This document shows positions 8,466-16,472 of a stretch of DNA of 64,000 nt, piece after piece. The stretch spans positions 124,001 to 188,000 of the forward strand of contig NZ_CP083241.1 in assembly GCF_022836935.1 (NCBI RefSeq), in the 5' to 3' direction. How positions within the stretch are numbered: position 1 is the stretch's first letter; every line of letters begins with the position of its first letter. The notes beneath the pieces were generated by a model that saw only the letters and a program-made list of their open reading frames with translations, had not been told where the DNA came from and made no database searches. The position numbers were made by a program, and so were the translations under genes. Origin of the DNA: Ancylobacter polymorphus (lineage in GTDB: Bacteria; Pseudomonadota; Alphaproteobacteria; Rhizobiales; Xanthobacteraceae).

Positions 8466-10450
8466 CGATCGTCGCCTCTGGGAGCGCCGGCGCGCGGCGT
8501 CTCGATGGTCCACTCACGCGCGAAAATCCGCTCGCCACGGTCATAGGCGCCGTACTGTGCGTGAAGACGCCATCCGGTGGATGTGGCCGTCACCGTGCTC
8601 CGCGTCTCGATACGGGCTTGCCAGTCGCCGCGGATGAACTCGGCCTTGCGCCATGCGGTGGAAGAGGCGCTCGCTGGATCGTTGCGCAGCGTTGTGTAGA
8701 CCTCGTTGCCCAGTGCGCGCAGTTCAAGCCCGGTCTCGGCGATGCGGACGGCACCGAGATTTCGGACGACCTCCACGGTGGCGCGGCCGGTCGCGACCTC
8801 ATGTTCGATGCGCAAGCGGCCGCGCGCCGGCGCCTCGATGACTTCCGTCTCCAGCGGCGGCGGCGACCAGGCGGCGCCAAGATCGGGTGCGGCAACCGTG
8901 TCGCCCGCGCGGACCGGAACACTTAGCGAACCGGTCTTGAGCGTGACGGTCGCGGCGACCGGCAGCGGCATGGTCAGCGGCCAATACTGCGTCGAGATGG
9001 CCAGACGCAGCTTCTGTCCGGGCGCAACCCGATAGCCGACCACCTTTAGCGAGATCGTCACCTCGATGGTCTCGCCCGGCACGAGCGGCTCGCCCGCCGC
9101 AAAGCCATCACGGTGCGCGAGGTTGAGCAGACCGTAGGTGATGCGCGTGCTGGTGCCGTCCGGGGTAACCGCGTTCAGGCGGATGGCGAGGATCGCCTCC
9201 GGCTGGTCGACGGTCAGCATCAGCTTGACCTCGGGGCGGCCGAGGATCTCGATCGGCTCGTCGAGCGGGAGCGTGTCGAAGCAGGCCGAGCCGGCATCGT
9301 CCTCGCGTTGGTCGAGCGGCATGTCCGGCCCCCAGCCATAGGGACACCATTCGCCCGAGGCGAGGCCGACGGTCGCCGGCGATTTCACGGTCACGGCGAA
9401 GGGGGTGGCCGCCTCGCCGAGACCCGCACCTGAGAGGTGCAGCAGGCGAGAAGCCACATGGGGGCTCGGCCATTCGGCCTCGGCGATCCAGCGTCCCTTG
9501 CGGGTTTCATATTGCGGTTGCGGCGGCTCGTGCTCCTGCATCCAGGTGGTGAGCATGGGTTCGGCATCTATGCCGTTGTCGATCCCCTTTAGCCAGCGGT
9601 CGAACCAGCGCACGGCAAGGCCGATGAAGTCGAAGTTGGGTCCCGGCGTCGCGACATGTGAATAGGCATGGGCGCCAGGGCCGATCACGCCCTTGCGCGG
9701 ACCGGGCAGGTTCGACAGCAGGCGGTGCACGGCATTGGTGTAGCCGTCTGCCCAACCGCCGACGGCGAGCACGGGCACCTCGATATGCGAATAATCCTCA
9801 CAAACCGAACCGGACTGCCAGTAGGCGTCGCGGCTGGCGTGGCGCATCCAACGCGCCGCCGGCGGTTCACTGATCGCTTCCATGCGGCCGAGCCACATGT
9901 CGCGCCAGTTCCCGCCGACGATCTCGGGATCCGGCGGCGGCGCGAGCCAGGTGAACAGGGTCGAGCCGTACTGCAGATTATCGTTCAGCAGCGCCCCGCC
10001 CATATAGTGCATGTCGTCGGCAAACCGGTCGTCGGAACCGCAGGTGGTCACGATCGCCTTGAGTGCCGGCGGCTGGGTTGCGGCGATCTGCAGCGAATTG
10101 AACGCGCTCCACGAAAGCCCGATCATGCCGACCACGCCGGAGCACCAGGGCTGCCGGGCAATCCAGTCGATCACTTCATTGGCGTCGGCCCATTCCTGCG
10201 GCGTGTATTCGTCGTCCATCGTGCCGTCAGAATCGCCAGCGCCGCGCATATCGACGCGGATCGCCGCATAGCCTTTGGCCGCTAGACCCGGATGCAAGAT
10301 CGCGTCGTCGCCGCGGTGCCGGTCGCGGCGTCGATAGGGCAGGTATTCGAGAATCGCGGGAACGGGATCTGCAGTTTCAGGCAACCATAATCGGGCCGCC
10401 AGCCGGCAGCCGTCTTTCAGGACGATCCAGACGGTCTCTCGGGCGGGCAT
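8462..10450 (-). CDS. CocE/NonD family serine hydrolase (second copy)
   Basis: First gene of the seven-gene minus-strand operon. It is 662 residues long, with the same architecture as the 4197-6254 hydrolase: alpha/beta-hydrolase core with Ser in IGLSWSAFNSL, acid in VGGWADGYTNAV, His in GPGAHAYSH, then a C-terminal beta-rich domain. Both copies share the N-terminal LPYRRRD/IPYRKSD region and the RGAGDSDG/RGSGDSEG motif. Two diverged hydrolases in one importer operon suggest either two related substrates or a two-step cleavage. The substrate is not deducible; ester, amide or peptide bonds are possible. Confidence 0.88.
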   Translation of the reverse strand: MPARETVWIVLKDGCRLAARLWLPETADPVPAILEYLPYRRRDRHRGDDAILHPGLAAKGYAAIRVDMRGAGDSDGTMDDEYTPQEWADANEVIDWIARQPWCSGVVGMIGLSWSAFNSLQIAATQPPALKAIVTTCGSDDRFADDMHYMGGALLNDNLQYGSTLFTWLAPPPDPEIVGGNWRDMWLGRMEAISEPPAARWMRHASRDAYWQSGSVCEDYSHIEVPVLAVGGWADGYTNAVHRLLSNLPGPRKGVIGPGAHAYSHVATPGPNFDFIGLAVRWFDRWLKGIDNGIDAEPMLTTWMQEHEPPQPQYETRKGRWIAEAEWPSPHVASRLLHLSGAGLGEAATPFAVTVKSPATVGLASGEWCPYGWGPDMPLDQREDDAGSACFDTLPLDEPIEILGRPEVKLMLTVDQPEAILAIRLNAVTPDGTSTRITYGLLNLAHRDGFAAGEPLVPGETIEVTISLKVVGYRVAPGQKLRLAISTQYWPLTMPLPVAATVTLKTGSLSVPVRAGDTVAAPDLGAAWSPPPLETEVIEAPARGRLRIEHEVATGRATVEVVRNLGAVRIAETGLELRALGNEVYTTLRNDPASASSTAWRKAEFIRGDWQARIETRSTVTATSTGWRLHAQYGAYDRGERIFAREWTIETPRAGAPRGDDR

Positions 10451-10848
10451 GGCTTCCTATCAGGGTGAGAGGACACATTGGCCCAACTGATACATGGCAG
10501 GTTGCCGATCAAGGTGACGTTTCCGACCTCACGCATCAGATAGCCGACAGAAAGCGGCGTCGGTCCGCATCGTCATTGTGCAGAATTCTCCGCAGCACAA
10601 ATTAGGGGCACGCTGTGATGGCGGCGGCTTTGGGGACGCAACTAACTTAGCTGCTGTCTCTCGCGCTCCGCTCCGGCGGCGCATTAGCCCCCGCTGTGAA
10701 GGGCCATGCCTTCTTTGTCTACGCCATCAATGATCTGATTGACCTCGACCACGCCGTTATCGTCGCGTGCAGGCCTCTCGCGCGATCCGTCAGGCGGAAG
10801 CGGGCGCAGCGCGCACCCTTATCGGTTGTATTGCTCTTTATAGAGGAG
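10451..10848. other. Intergenic region between the importer operon and the recombinase gene
   Basis: About 400 bases with no convincing gene. It must hold the promoter of the leftward seven-gene operon. An imperfect palindrome around 10580-10603 (TGTGC ... GCACA flanking GAATTC) is a possible regulator site. The right part could be read as an N-terminal extension of the recombinase (open from 10696), but that extension has no counterpart in the paralogue at 52577 and is not counted. Confidence 0.5.
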
Positions 10849-11991
10849 ATGATCGAAAACACCGCGCAAACCGACGAAAATTGCCCTGCGGAGCGCTCCA
10901 CGGCGCCTCAGGGCACAGGCGATCCCGTCGTTGTTTCTGATGCCGCGCCGTCGGCCGAGGGCACCGCCTTCCCCGCTCCGCTTCCGGAAGAACGTGCCTC
11001 GCTGCCCGCGCATCTCGATCGTCTCGCCGGCCGGGCGCGCGACTATGCCAAGGCGTCGAGCTCGGCGAATACGCGGCGCGCCTATGCCGGCGACTGGGCA
11101 CACTTTTCATCGTGGTGCCGGCGCCAGGGGCTGGAGCCTCTTCCCCCCTCCCTGCAGGTCGTCGGGCTCTATATCACCGCCTGCGCCTCCGGCGCCGCGA
11201 TTCCCGGTGGCAAGGCGAACTCCGTGTCCACCATCGAGCGCCGGCTCTCGGCGCTGACCTGGAACTACGCCCAGCGCGGCACACCGCTCGATCGCCGCGA
11301 CCGCCACATCGCTACCGTGCTCGCCGGCATCCGCAACACCCATGCCGCCCCGCCCCGTCAGAAGGAGGCGGTGCTGCCCGAGGACCTGATCGCCATGCTG
11401 GAGGTGCTGGAGCGCGGCACGCTGCGCGGCCTGCGTGATCGCGCCATGCTGCTGCTCGGCTTCGCCGGTGGCCTGCGCCGCTCGGAGATCGTCGGGCTCG
11501 ATGTGGGGCGCGAGCAGACGCAGGACGGGCGCGGCTGGATCGAGGTGCTCGACAAGGGCATGGTGGTGACGCTGCGCGGAAAAACCGGCTGGCGTGAGGT
11601 CGAGATCGGCCGCGGCTCGGCGAACGTCACCTGCCCGGTGGTCGCACTGCAAACCTGGCTCAAACTGGCGAAGATTGCCCATGGCCCGCTGTTTCGCCGC
11701 GTGACTGGCCGGGGCAAGGATGTGGGTGTCGACCGCCTCAACGACCGCGAGGTTGCCCGGCTGGTCAAGCGCACGGCGCTCGCCGCCGGGGTGCGCGGCG
11801 ATCTCACCGAGAGCGAGCGGGAAGAGAAATTCGCCGGTCACTCGCTGCGCGCCGGTCTCGCCTCCTCGGCGGAAGTCGACGAGCGCCACGTCCAGAAGCA
11901 GCTCGGCCACTCCTCTGCCGAGATGACCCGTCGCTATCAGCGCCGGCGCGACAGATTCCGCGTCAATCTCACCAAGGCCGCCGGACTTTGA
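10849..11991 (+). CDS. Tyrosine-type recombinase/integrase (copy 1)
   Basis: A 380-residue phage-integrase-family recombinase. The N-terminal SAM-like core-binding domain (SSANTRRAYAGDW) is followed by a catalytic domain with Arg in FAGGLRRSE, HSLRAG (His-x-x-Arg) and the GHSSAEMTRRYQ segment carrying the nucleophilic Tyr. It would cut and rejoin specific DNA sites, for example in dimer resolution or gene capture. ATG at 10849 was chosen because AGAGGAG abuts it and upstream sequence is not conserved in the second copy; the spacing is unusually tight, so an internal start is possible. About seven in eight residues match the recombinase at 52577-53647 over the shared 325 or so residues. No att site is recognisable. 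Confidence 0.9.
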   Translation: MIENTAQTDENCPAERSTAPQGTGDPVVVSDAAPSAEGTAFPAPLPEERASLPAHLDRLAGRARDYAKASSSANTRRAYAGDWAHFSSWCRRQGLEPLPPSLQVVGLYITACASGAAIPGGKANSVSTIERRLSALTWNYAQRGTPLDRRDRHIATVLAGIRNTHAAPPRQKEAVLPEDLIAMLEVLERGTLRGLRDRAMLLLGFAGGLRRSEIVGLDVGREQTQDGRGWIEVLDKGMVVTLRGKTGWREVEIGRGSANVTCPVVALQTWLKLAKIAHGPLFRRVTGRGKDVGVDRLNDREVARLVKRTALAAGVRGDLTESEREEKFAGHSLRAGLASSAEVDERHVQKQLGHSSAEMTRRYQRRRDRFRVNLTKAAGL

Positions 11992-12019
11992 GGGCCCCCC
12001 TGCTTCGGAGAAGGGCAAA

Positions 12020-12538
12020 TCAACGCCAAGACAATTGATCCTTCGGAAGCCGACCGCTGGGGTCGAAGACGGCTACCTTGTGCGGTAGATCCGGACCCCA
12101 TCTCCAAAGCACCAGATTGTTATCGTCTGCTTCGGCGCCGGGCGCGAAGCTCGGCACGCATATGCCCGCAATGCCCCGTGCTTTGAGCCGATCATAAACC
12201 GACCACGAGGCTGGACGATCGCCATCGGCAAGGGCCGAGGCCCATGCACAAGCCATGTCATCGAACGCGATCGCGCGCTCTCCCCTCCCCTCTTCGGTCG
12301 TCAGATCGGCAATGTCCTCGCAGTCGACTTCGTAGGAGCACAGCACGCAAGGATCGATCCGGTGCGCAAATCCCTGATTAGCCTCCTTGACCGCCGTCAT
12401 GATGCTCAAACCGAGATAAAGCGCTGGAATGCCCTTTGGATTGAAGCGGGCGCCCCTGATCGCCGCGCCATCCCCGGACGTGGGCTTGAACGCCCATCGC
12501 GGATCATGCGCCCGGTAGCAGGTTCCAACGAACCTCAC
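12020..12538 (-). CDS. RES-domain toxin (type II toxin-antitoxin)
   Basis: A 172-residue RES-family toxin. Members such as MbcT and Res degrade or ADP-ribosylate targets using NAD+, and this copy carries the family-type Arg in CYRAHDPRWAF, the GARFNPKGIPALYL segment and the C-terminal GRLPKDQLSWR. GTG at 12538 was chosen because it overlaps the antitoxin TGA as GTGA, exactly as in the second RES pair at 44164. An upstream in-frame extension lies inside the antitoxin gene. Toxicity is inferred from family. Confidence 0.88.
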   Translation of the reverse strand: MRFVGTCYRAHDPRWAFKPTSGDGAAIRGARFNPKGIPALYLGLSIMTAVKEANQGFAHRIDPCVLCSYEVDCEDIADLTTEEGRGERAIAFDDMACAWASALADGDRPASWSVYDRLKARGIAGICVPSFAPGAEADDNNLVLWRWGPDLPHKVAVFDPSGRLPKDQLSWR

Positions 12539-12924
12539 GCAAATCCGCCGACGGCCATATGGTCGAGATAGTCGCGAACGGCTGCGGCCTTGCCATCCTT
12601 GACGAGCGCCTCCGCAGTCCGCCCCCCAAACGCCGGCAGCGGTTGAGCTCGATACCAGGCCATGGCCTGCTCCTTGCCCCCGGCCCAATCCGAGACCCGG
12701 CTGATGATTTCGAGCATTTCGCGGAGCCTGCCCTGCGTTCTCTGAGCACGGCTACGCTCAACGCGATAAAGCGTCTCACGGGCAAGACCGGCCGTTTCGG
12801 CAAGCTGAGACTTGGACATGCCGAAACCATCCGCGAGTTCATTCACCGCGATCCGACCGGCTCGATCCATATAGGTCAGAACCAAAGATCCAGCCTCGAT
12901 TGGAGCTTTCTCAGCCTGCGCCAT
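12535..12924 (-). CDS. Xre/MbcA/ParS-type antitoxin (DUF2384) of the RES toxin
   Basis: A 129-residue antitoxin with a helix-turn-helix region around FGMSKSQLAETAGLARETLY and a C-terminal DUF2384-like toxin-binding domain (WAGGKEQAMAWYRAQPLPAFGG, TAEALVKDGKAAAVRDYL). It would neutralise the downstream RES toxin and repress the operon. ATG at 12924 is used, because upstream in-frame codons are not conserved. It precedes and overlaps the toxin by four bases. It is distantly related to the antitoxin at 43781, the second such pair in the window. Confidence 0.88.
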   Translation of the reverse strand: MAQAEKAPIEAGSLVLTYMDRAGRIAVNELADGFGMSKSQLAETAGLARETLYRVERSRAQRTQGRLREMLEIISRVSDWAGGKEQAMAWYRAQPLPAFGGRTAEALVKDGKAAAVRDYLDHMAVGGFA

Positions 12925-13219
12925 CAAAGCCTCCCGCCATACCCACATCCATATTTCCATGACAACATATATGGCAGGCTCGAAGGGAGTTCAACGCGTA
13001 GCCGCGATCCGGTGCCAACTGCGCCTGCTGAGACAACCTCAAACGATCGGTTATCCGTATCTTCAACATCTGGAATTCCGCGCCTGAACGATCTCTCGCA
13101 CGCTCCAAATAGCCGCCGACACTCAAAATCGCGCTTCCCGTCGACCACAGGGCCGGCTGGTCGACTATTCTTGCTCGCACCAAATCGGCGTCGTAGACGA
13201 CCCTCGAAACAAGGGCACC
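12925..13219. other. Intergenic region upstream of the RES/Xre pair
   Basis: It contains AT-rich DNA just upstream of the antitoxin (12945-12980, with TATATG and ATGGAAATATGG on the minus strand), which likely holds the promoter and operator of the toxin-antitoxin operon. Nothing coding is seen in the rest. Confidence 0.4.
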
Positions 13220-13551
13220 ATGCGCATTGCGGTGACCGGTGCGCATGGCACCGGCAAGAGACGACGTTGATCGACGACTTCGTAGCCATGTATCGCGACT
13301 CCGAGAGCGTGCCGGAGCCCTATTGGCTTCTCGAGCTGGGAGACATGCCTTTCGCCAACGGGGCAACGACAACCGACCTCGAATATCAGCCCATGGAAAG
13401 CTGCAAGCTGGTTCTCGCTCATACTGGTGAGCGCGAGGTGATTTTCGATCGATGCCCGCTCGACTTCCTCGCCTATCTCTCGCATTACCCTCGGCTCATC
13501 CGCCGCGGCACCGATCCCAGATTTTGCCGCGTCAATGGATGGAGGAGGTAA
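13220..13551 (+). pseudogene. Broken P-loop ATPase/kinase (AAA_28-like), frameshifted in Walker A and truncated
   Basis: The frame from ATG 13220 reads MRIAVTGAHGTGK, a textbook P-loop, then stops after three more codons. Shifting frame directly after the Lys continues as TTLIDDFVAMYRDSE and later REVIFDRCPLDFLAYLSHYPR, a Walker-B-like segment of the same ATPase type. So an indel lies in the P-loop near 13256-13262 (GGCAAGAGACGACG; removal of two bases restores GKTT). The C-terminus is lost soon after 13500. A full member would be about 180 residues. Likely inactive debris next to the mobilisation gene. Confidence 0.7.
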
Positions 13552-13650
13552 GCTCCTCCCTGAAAAGGACGAACGCGACTCGGTAATGAACAGACCAGAT
13601 TGTTGTGCTTACCGACTTGACCTCCTGATCCTTTCGCAGCTTCTCCAAGA

Positions 13651-14889
13651 TCACATTCCCGGTCCATAGTCAGCGCTCCAGCCTGGTCTCTCGATCGACT
13701 CGGCATAATTCTTGATTTCGACATCGTGGCGAGTCAGCAATTGGCGGAAAGCCGTCAGGAAAGAACACACGATCGTCTTGAATGGCTCGAGGATTCTCGA
13801 CAAAAAGCGCTTCCGCAAATTATGGATCTCTGGATTATAGTGGATTTTCCACTCACCCGGTCTGGCGTTCTCTATTGCTGTAATTTCCCCCGCCAATAAC
13901 GCCTCAACCCCTATCTCCACGGCCTCCATGGCTTTTCGCCGTTCCTGGGCCGCCTTGTCACGTTCCGCGATGATAGAGGCGAGCAGCCCACGAAGCCCCG
14001 GCCGAACATGTACACTTAATTCCGCCAGTTCCCGGTGCCGGGGAGTCCCGATCAAATCCGCGCGCAGCGTCAGCTTGGCCTTACCGCCGGGCTGCTTGTC
14101 GGCGCTTATGATCTCGCCATTCTGACAGGCCGACAGCATGGCAGATTCGGCTCTTTCCTGTAGGTCCAGATCGGCTTCGCGCTTTCTCAGCCTCTCCGCC
14201 CGTTCACGAAAGATGTCTGCGTGCACGTGCTGCCGCTGGGTCTCACGCTTCGGCTTTCCCCTCTTCAACCTCGGGTCAATGTACGCACAGGCCCACCGTC
14301 CCCATGAATCCTGAAGAGCTTCGAAAGACTTGAGAATCCCTTCTCGTCCCTGCAACTCCTTTTCTCGGGCTGCGAGCCCTTCCAAGGCCGACTTAACGGA
14401 AACGGTCAGTTTTAAAGGGCGCCCGCGCCCGCCCGCCTGCATGGCGGTCGGACAGAGGTACAGGTCCACGATCCCTGAGCCCGCTTCATCGACATCCAGC
14501 CGTGATGCGATCAATGCCTCCGGACCGAACTCAGCCTTTGCCCATGCCTGAGCCTGGTCGAAGAGAGCGCGCACCCGCGGATTGTTAGGGTCGCGAGGGT
14601 CGCCAGCCTCCACGAGCACCTCTGGTGATATGATTGCGATCACGTGAGCCATAATCGCCGCGTTCTTCCCCTCGACAGCCCCTGTCCTCTGCTTGAACGC
14701 CTTAAACGCGGCCTCCAGGGCAAGCGGATCCTCGGCGCAGTACTGGCTTGCCGCCAGATTGCCAGGCGTACGGGCGGCGTCGACACGCCTTTTGCTGGTC
14801 TCGTCCATGCGGCGGCCATGAGCTTCTGCGGCACGAATGGCGGCCATGTTCCGGAAGCGCTGCAAACGAACGGCGACGAAAGCTTCCAT
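13651..14889 (-). CDS. MobV/Pre-type plasmid mobilisation (relaxase-like) protein
   Basis: A 412-residue protein whose N-terminus matches MobV relaxases of the pMV158 type: FVAVRLQRFRNM, then AEAHGRR with His24, in the place of the MobM nucleophilic His22. A second conserved block, ASRLDVDEAGSGIVDLYLCP (residues around 150), corresponds to the metal site of MobV, but the usual PHxH histidines are replaced. The C-terminal half is rich in charged helices (probable coiled coil). ATG at 14889 was chosen because a MobV-like origin of transfer lies immediately upstream, as in pMV158. If active it would nick oriT and stay bound to the transferred strand. Confidence 0.72.
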   Translation of the reverse strand: MEAFVAVRLQRFRNMAAIRAAEAHGRRMDETSKRRVDAARTPGNLAASQYCAEDPLALEAAFKAFKQRTGAVEGKNAAIMAHVIAIISPEVLVEAGDPRDPNNPRVRALFDQAQAWAKAEFGPEALIASRLDVDEAGSGIVDLYLCPTAMQAGGRGRPLKLTVSVKSALEGLAAREKELQGREGILKSFEALQDSWGRWACAYIDPRLKRGKPKRETQRQHVHADIFRERAERLRKREADLDLQERAESAMLSACQNGEIISADKQPGGKAKLTLRADLIGTPRHRELAELSVHVRPGLRGLLASIIAERDKAAQERRKAMEAVEIGVEALLAGEITAIENARPGEWKIHYNPEIHNLRKRFLSRILEPFKTIVCSFLTAFRQLLTRHDVEIKNYAESIERPGWSADYGPGM

Positions 14890-14893
14890 GACG

Positions 14894-14926
14894 GTTATCC
14901 CATTTATGGGATAACACACTATCCCC
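14894..14926 (-). other. Putative MobV-type oriT with overlapping inverted repeats
   Basis: On the minus strand, just before the mob start, GGGATA-GTGTGT-TATCCC forms a stem-loop, and the TATCCCA arm can alternatively pair with TGGGATA in a second hairpin (14894-14902 with 14907-14915, perfect nine-base arms). The pMV158 oriT has the same design: a TAGTGTG/TTA nick core in the loop, with arms shared by alternative hairpins, abutting the mob start codon. The core TAGTGTGTTA is present here. The predicted nick is on the minus strand between the bases opposite 14915 and 14914. The 9-bp palindrome may also act as an operator. Confidence 0.65.
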
Positions 14927-15459
14927 TATTGTCCTGCGGTCAACCGGCTCCGCCTTAGGAGTGTGGAAGGGCGCACCCTTCACCGCAAAGAGGTCATTCC
15001 CATCCCCTACGTTACCGTATGGCAATGCGTGTAACTCTCCTTCTCGGGACCAAATGGCTCCGATAGGGCCTTAAGCCTGCCAAAAGGGCGTTGTTGGCCG
15101 CGTTATCGTTGTCGCTGGTCCCACTGGGTCCGTGAAAACGGTGCCCACCCGACCGTCATCCGTCACCGCGATTTCTCACACGGCGTAGGGAGCCGTCACT
15201 GCGCGCGCGCATTCCACGACGTGGAGGCACTTCCAGCGCCCCCGCGCCGCCTCTGTCATCCCATTCGCTCTCAGTCCACCTCCCGGACGGCGAGCGGCAC
15301 AGAATCAACCCAAACGCCCGGAAGTCATTGCGTCTGCACAGGCTTTCGGCCTGATGCAATTCTTTGCAATAGAATTGCATACTATAGAAAAGTAATAGCA
15401 ACCCATTGTCATATAAGACGTTCTTCTGAAATGGCACACTTCGCGCCCCAAATCGGCTG
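14927..15459. other. Intergenic region with a 10-bp-arm palindrome
   Basis: No gene is supported. ATGCAATTCT (15354-15363) and AGAATTGCAT (15371-15380) form a perfect inverted repeat with a seven-base spacer, followed by CATACTATAG, a plausible -10-like element. It looks like the operator of a regulator or antitoxin, perhaps of the HTH gene whose remnant lies downstream. Confidence 0.5.
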
Positions 15460-15690
15460 ATGCAGTTCTTCCATGAACAGCGGCGCAGCCTCTTTGTCTG
15501 GAACGCCGGCTCGCTTACCAGTCCCGGCTGGGACGCCGCCGGCGCGATCGGATACATCGGCATCGCCGCGCCGGCCATCGCGCAGTTGGGCGGCATTCGG
15601 CGTTTCCGGTCCCGGCTGCTCGTCACTCCGCTGCTCGGAGCGACCCTCCTGTGGTTCGCGGACCAGCTCACGCCGATCAATCCGCTGAGC
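15460..15690 (+). pseudogene. Fragment of a FhuB/FecCD-type siderophore permease
   Basis: The frame reads RSLFVWNAGSLTSPGWDAAG, then IGYIGIAAPAIAQLGG, IRRFRSRLLVTPLLGA and LLWFADQ. This resembles parts of FhuB/FecCD permeases: the WxxGS..W segment, the conserved GxIGFVGLxxPHxARLLG motif and the following LLGALLLxxAD helix. Both ends are missing and there seems to be an internal deletion between GWD and AAGAIGY. It runs directly into an HTH-like sequence in the same frame, so this is recombined debris rather than a working protein. Confidence 0.55.
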
Positions 15691-15910
15691 CCGACCGAAC
15701 TTACGCCCGCGCGAATTCGCTCGATCCGCGAGAGCGTGGGATCGCGGAAGGCATTCGAGGAGATGGCGGGGATCCCGGCCAGAACTATTGACGAATATGA
15801 AATGAGGTCGCCGCCGACCGGATGCCGCCACACAAGCTCTGTTCCGTGTCGTCGAGCGCGAAGCGGAGGCGATCCACCGTGCTCTCATCGCGGAAGGCCG
15901 GGTAGCATGA
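15691..15910 (+). pseudogene. Remnant of an Xre-type HTH regulator/antitoxin with a frameshift
   Basis: LTPARIRSIRESVGSRKAFEEM followed by AGIPARTIDEYE is a recognisable Xre helix-turn-helix of the HigA/NadS kind. The expected continuation GRRRPDAATQALFRVVEREA is found one base out of frame directly after (15807 onward, to a TGA at 15908-15910), so a one-base indel lies near 15801-15807. The start of the gene is replaced by the permease fragment. The partner toxin is not seen. Confidence 0.65.
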
Positions 15911-16146
15911 TTCAGCTGTTAAGCAGGCAATGAACAGGCCGCAGCGGCCATCGACAGAGGACGCGCTGGTCGTCCGACCGAGTGCCGCCGCATGGTGCCT
16001 CTTGCGTTGGCCCTTTACCTAGAAGACGAATGGCGGACCCAAACAGGACGGCTGGGGCGAAGAAACGGCGCAGTCGTGTCCATGCAATAGGTTCGACGAC
16101 CATTTGCATGGCACATCGGCTAAGGGCACGTGAACGGACGGTCTGC
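15911..16146. other. Short intergenic region
   Basis: No supported gene. A minus-strand frame beginning at 16154 overlaps the end of the Phd-like antitoxin, where a toxin gene would be expected, but its translation shows no PIN, Doc or RelE motif. Confidence 0.4.
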
Positions 16147-16407
16147 TCAGTCAAGCTCTGCGGGCTTCAGGCGTATTCTCGCCGGCTCTGGATCGAATTC
16201 GACGCTTTCGCCATCGCCATCCTTCTGGCGGATCCGATCGCTGATGGACCGAGGTGGTGCTGCGAGTGCTTGCCAAGCCGGGTAGGACAAGAGGACATAG
16301 GCGGGCTTGCCGTTCTCATCGACGATGAACACAGCGCCCTGCGCGGCGGCCTTCAGGGCGCGGGCGAGGTTGTCGTCCAGAACCTGCAGGGTCAGGGTCG
16401 TATCCAT
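16147..16407 (-). CDS. Phd/YefM-type antitoxin (no partner toxin seen)
   Basis: An 86-residue protein with the Phd/YefM beta-alpha core: TLQVLDDNLARALKAAAQGAV, then FIVDENGKPAYVLLSYPAWQAL, and an acidic disordered tail. Phd antitoxins bind DNA through the N-terminus and inhibit Doc, PIN or RelE-like toxins through the tail. It is the last gene of a minus-strand run (WGR, exonuclease, phosphoesterase, this gene). No toxin follows, so it is either orphan or regulates a toxin elsewhere. Confidence 0.75.
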   Translation of the reverse strand: MDTTLTLQVLDDNLARALKAAAQGAVFIVDENGKPAYVLLSYPAWQALAAPPRSISDRIRQKDGDGESVEFDPEPARIRLKPAELD

Positions 16408-16472
16408 CTACACCTCGCTCCGCTGTCGCCTGGAGTTTGTAGCGTGTTCTCTTCGGTGTCGAACAAGAGGCC

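Noticed and set aside
10451..10848. Integrase N-terminal extension from 10696
   Set aside because: The extra residues have no counterpart in the paralogous recombinase and the ribosome-binding site favours 10849 or later.
15156..15833. Minus-strand frame of about 225 codons
   Set aside because: No domain; the plus strand shows permease and HTH fragments in the same DNA.
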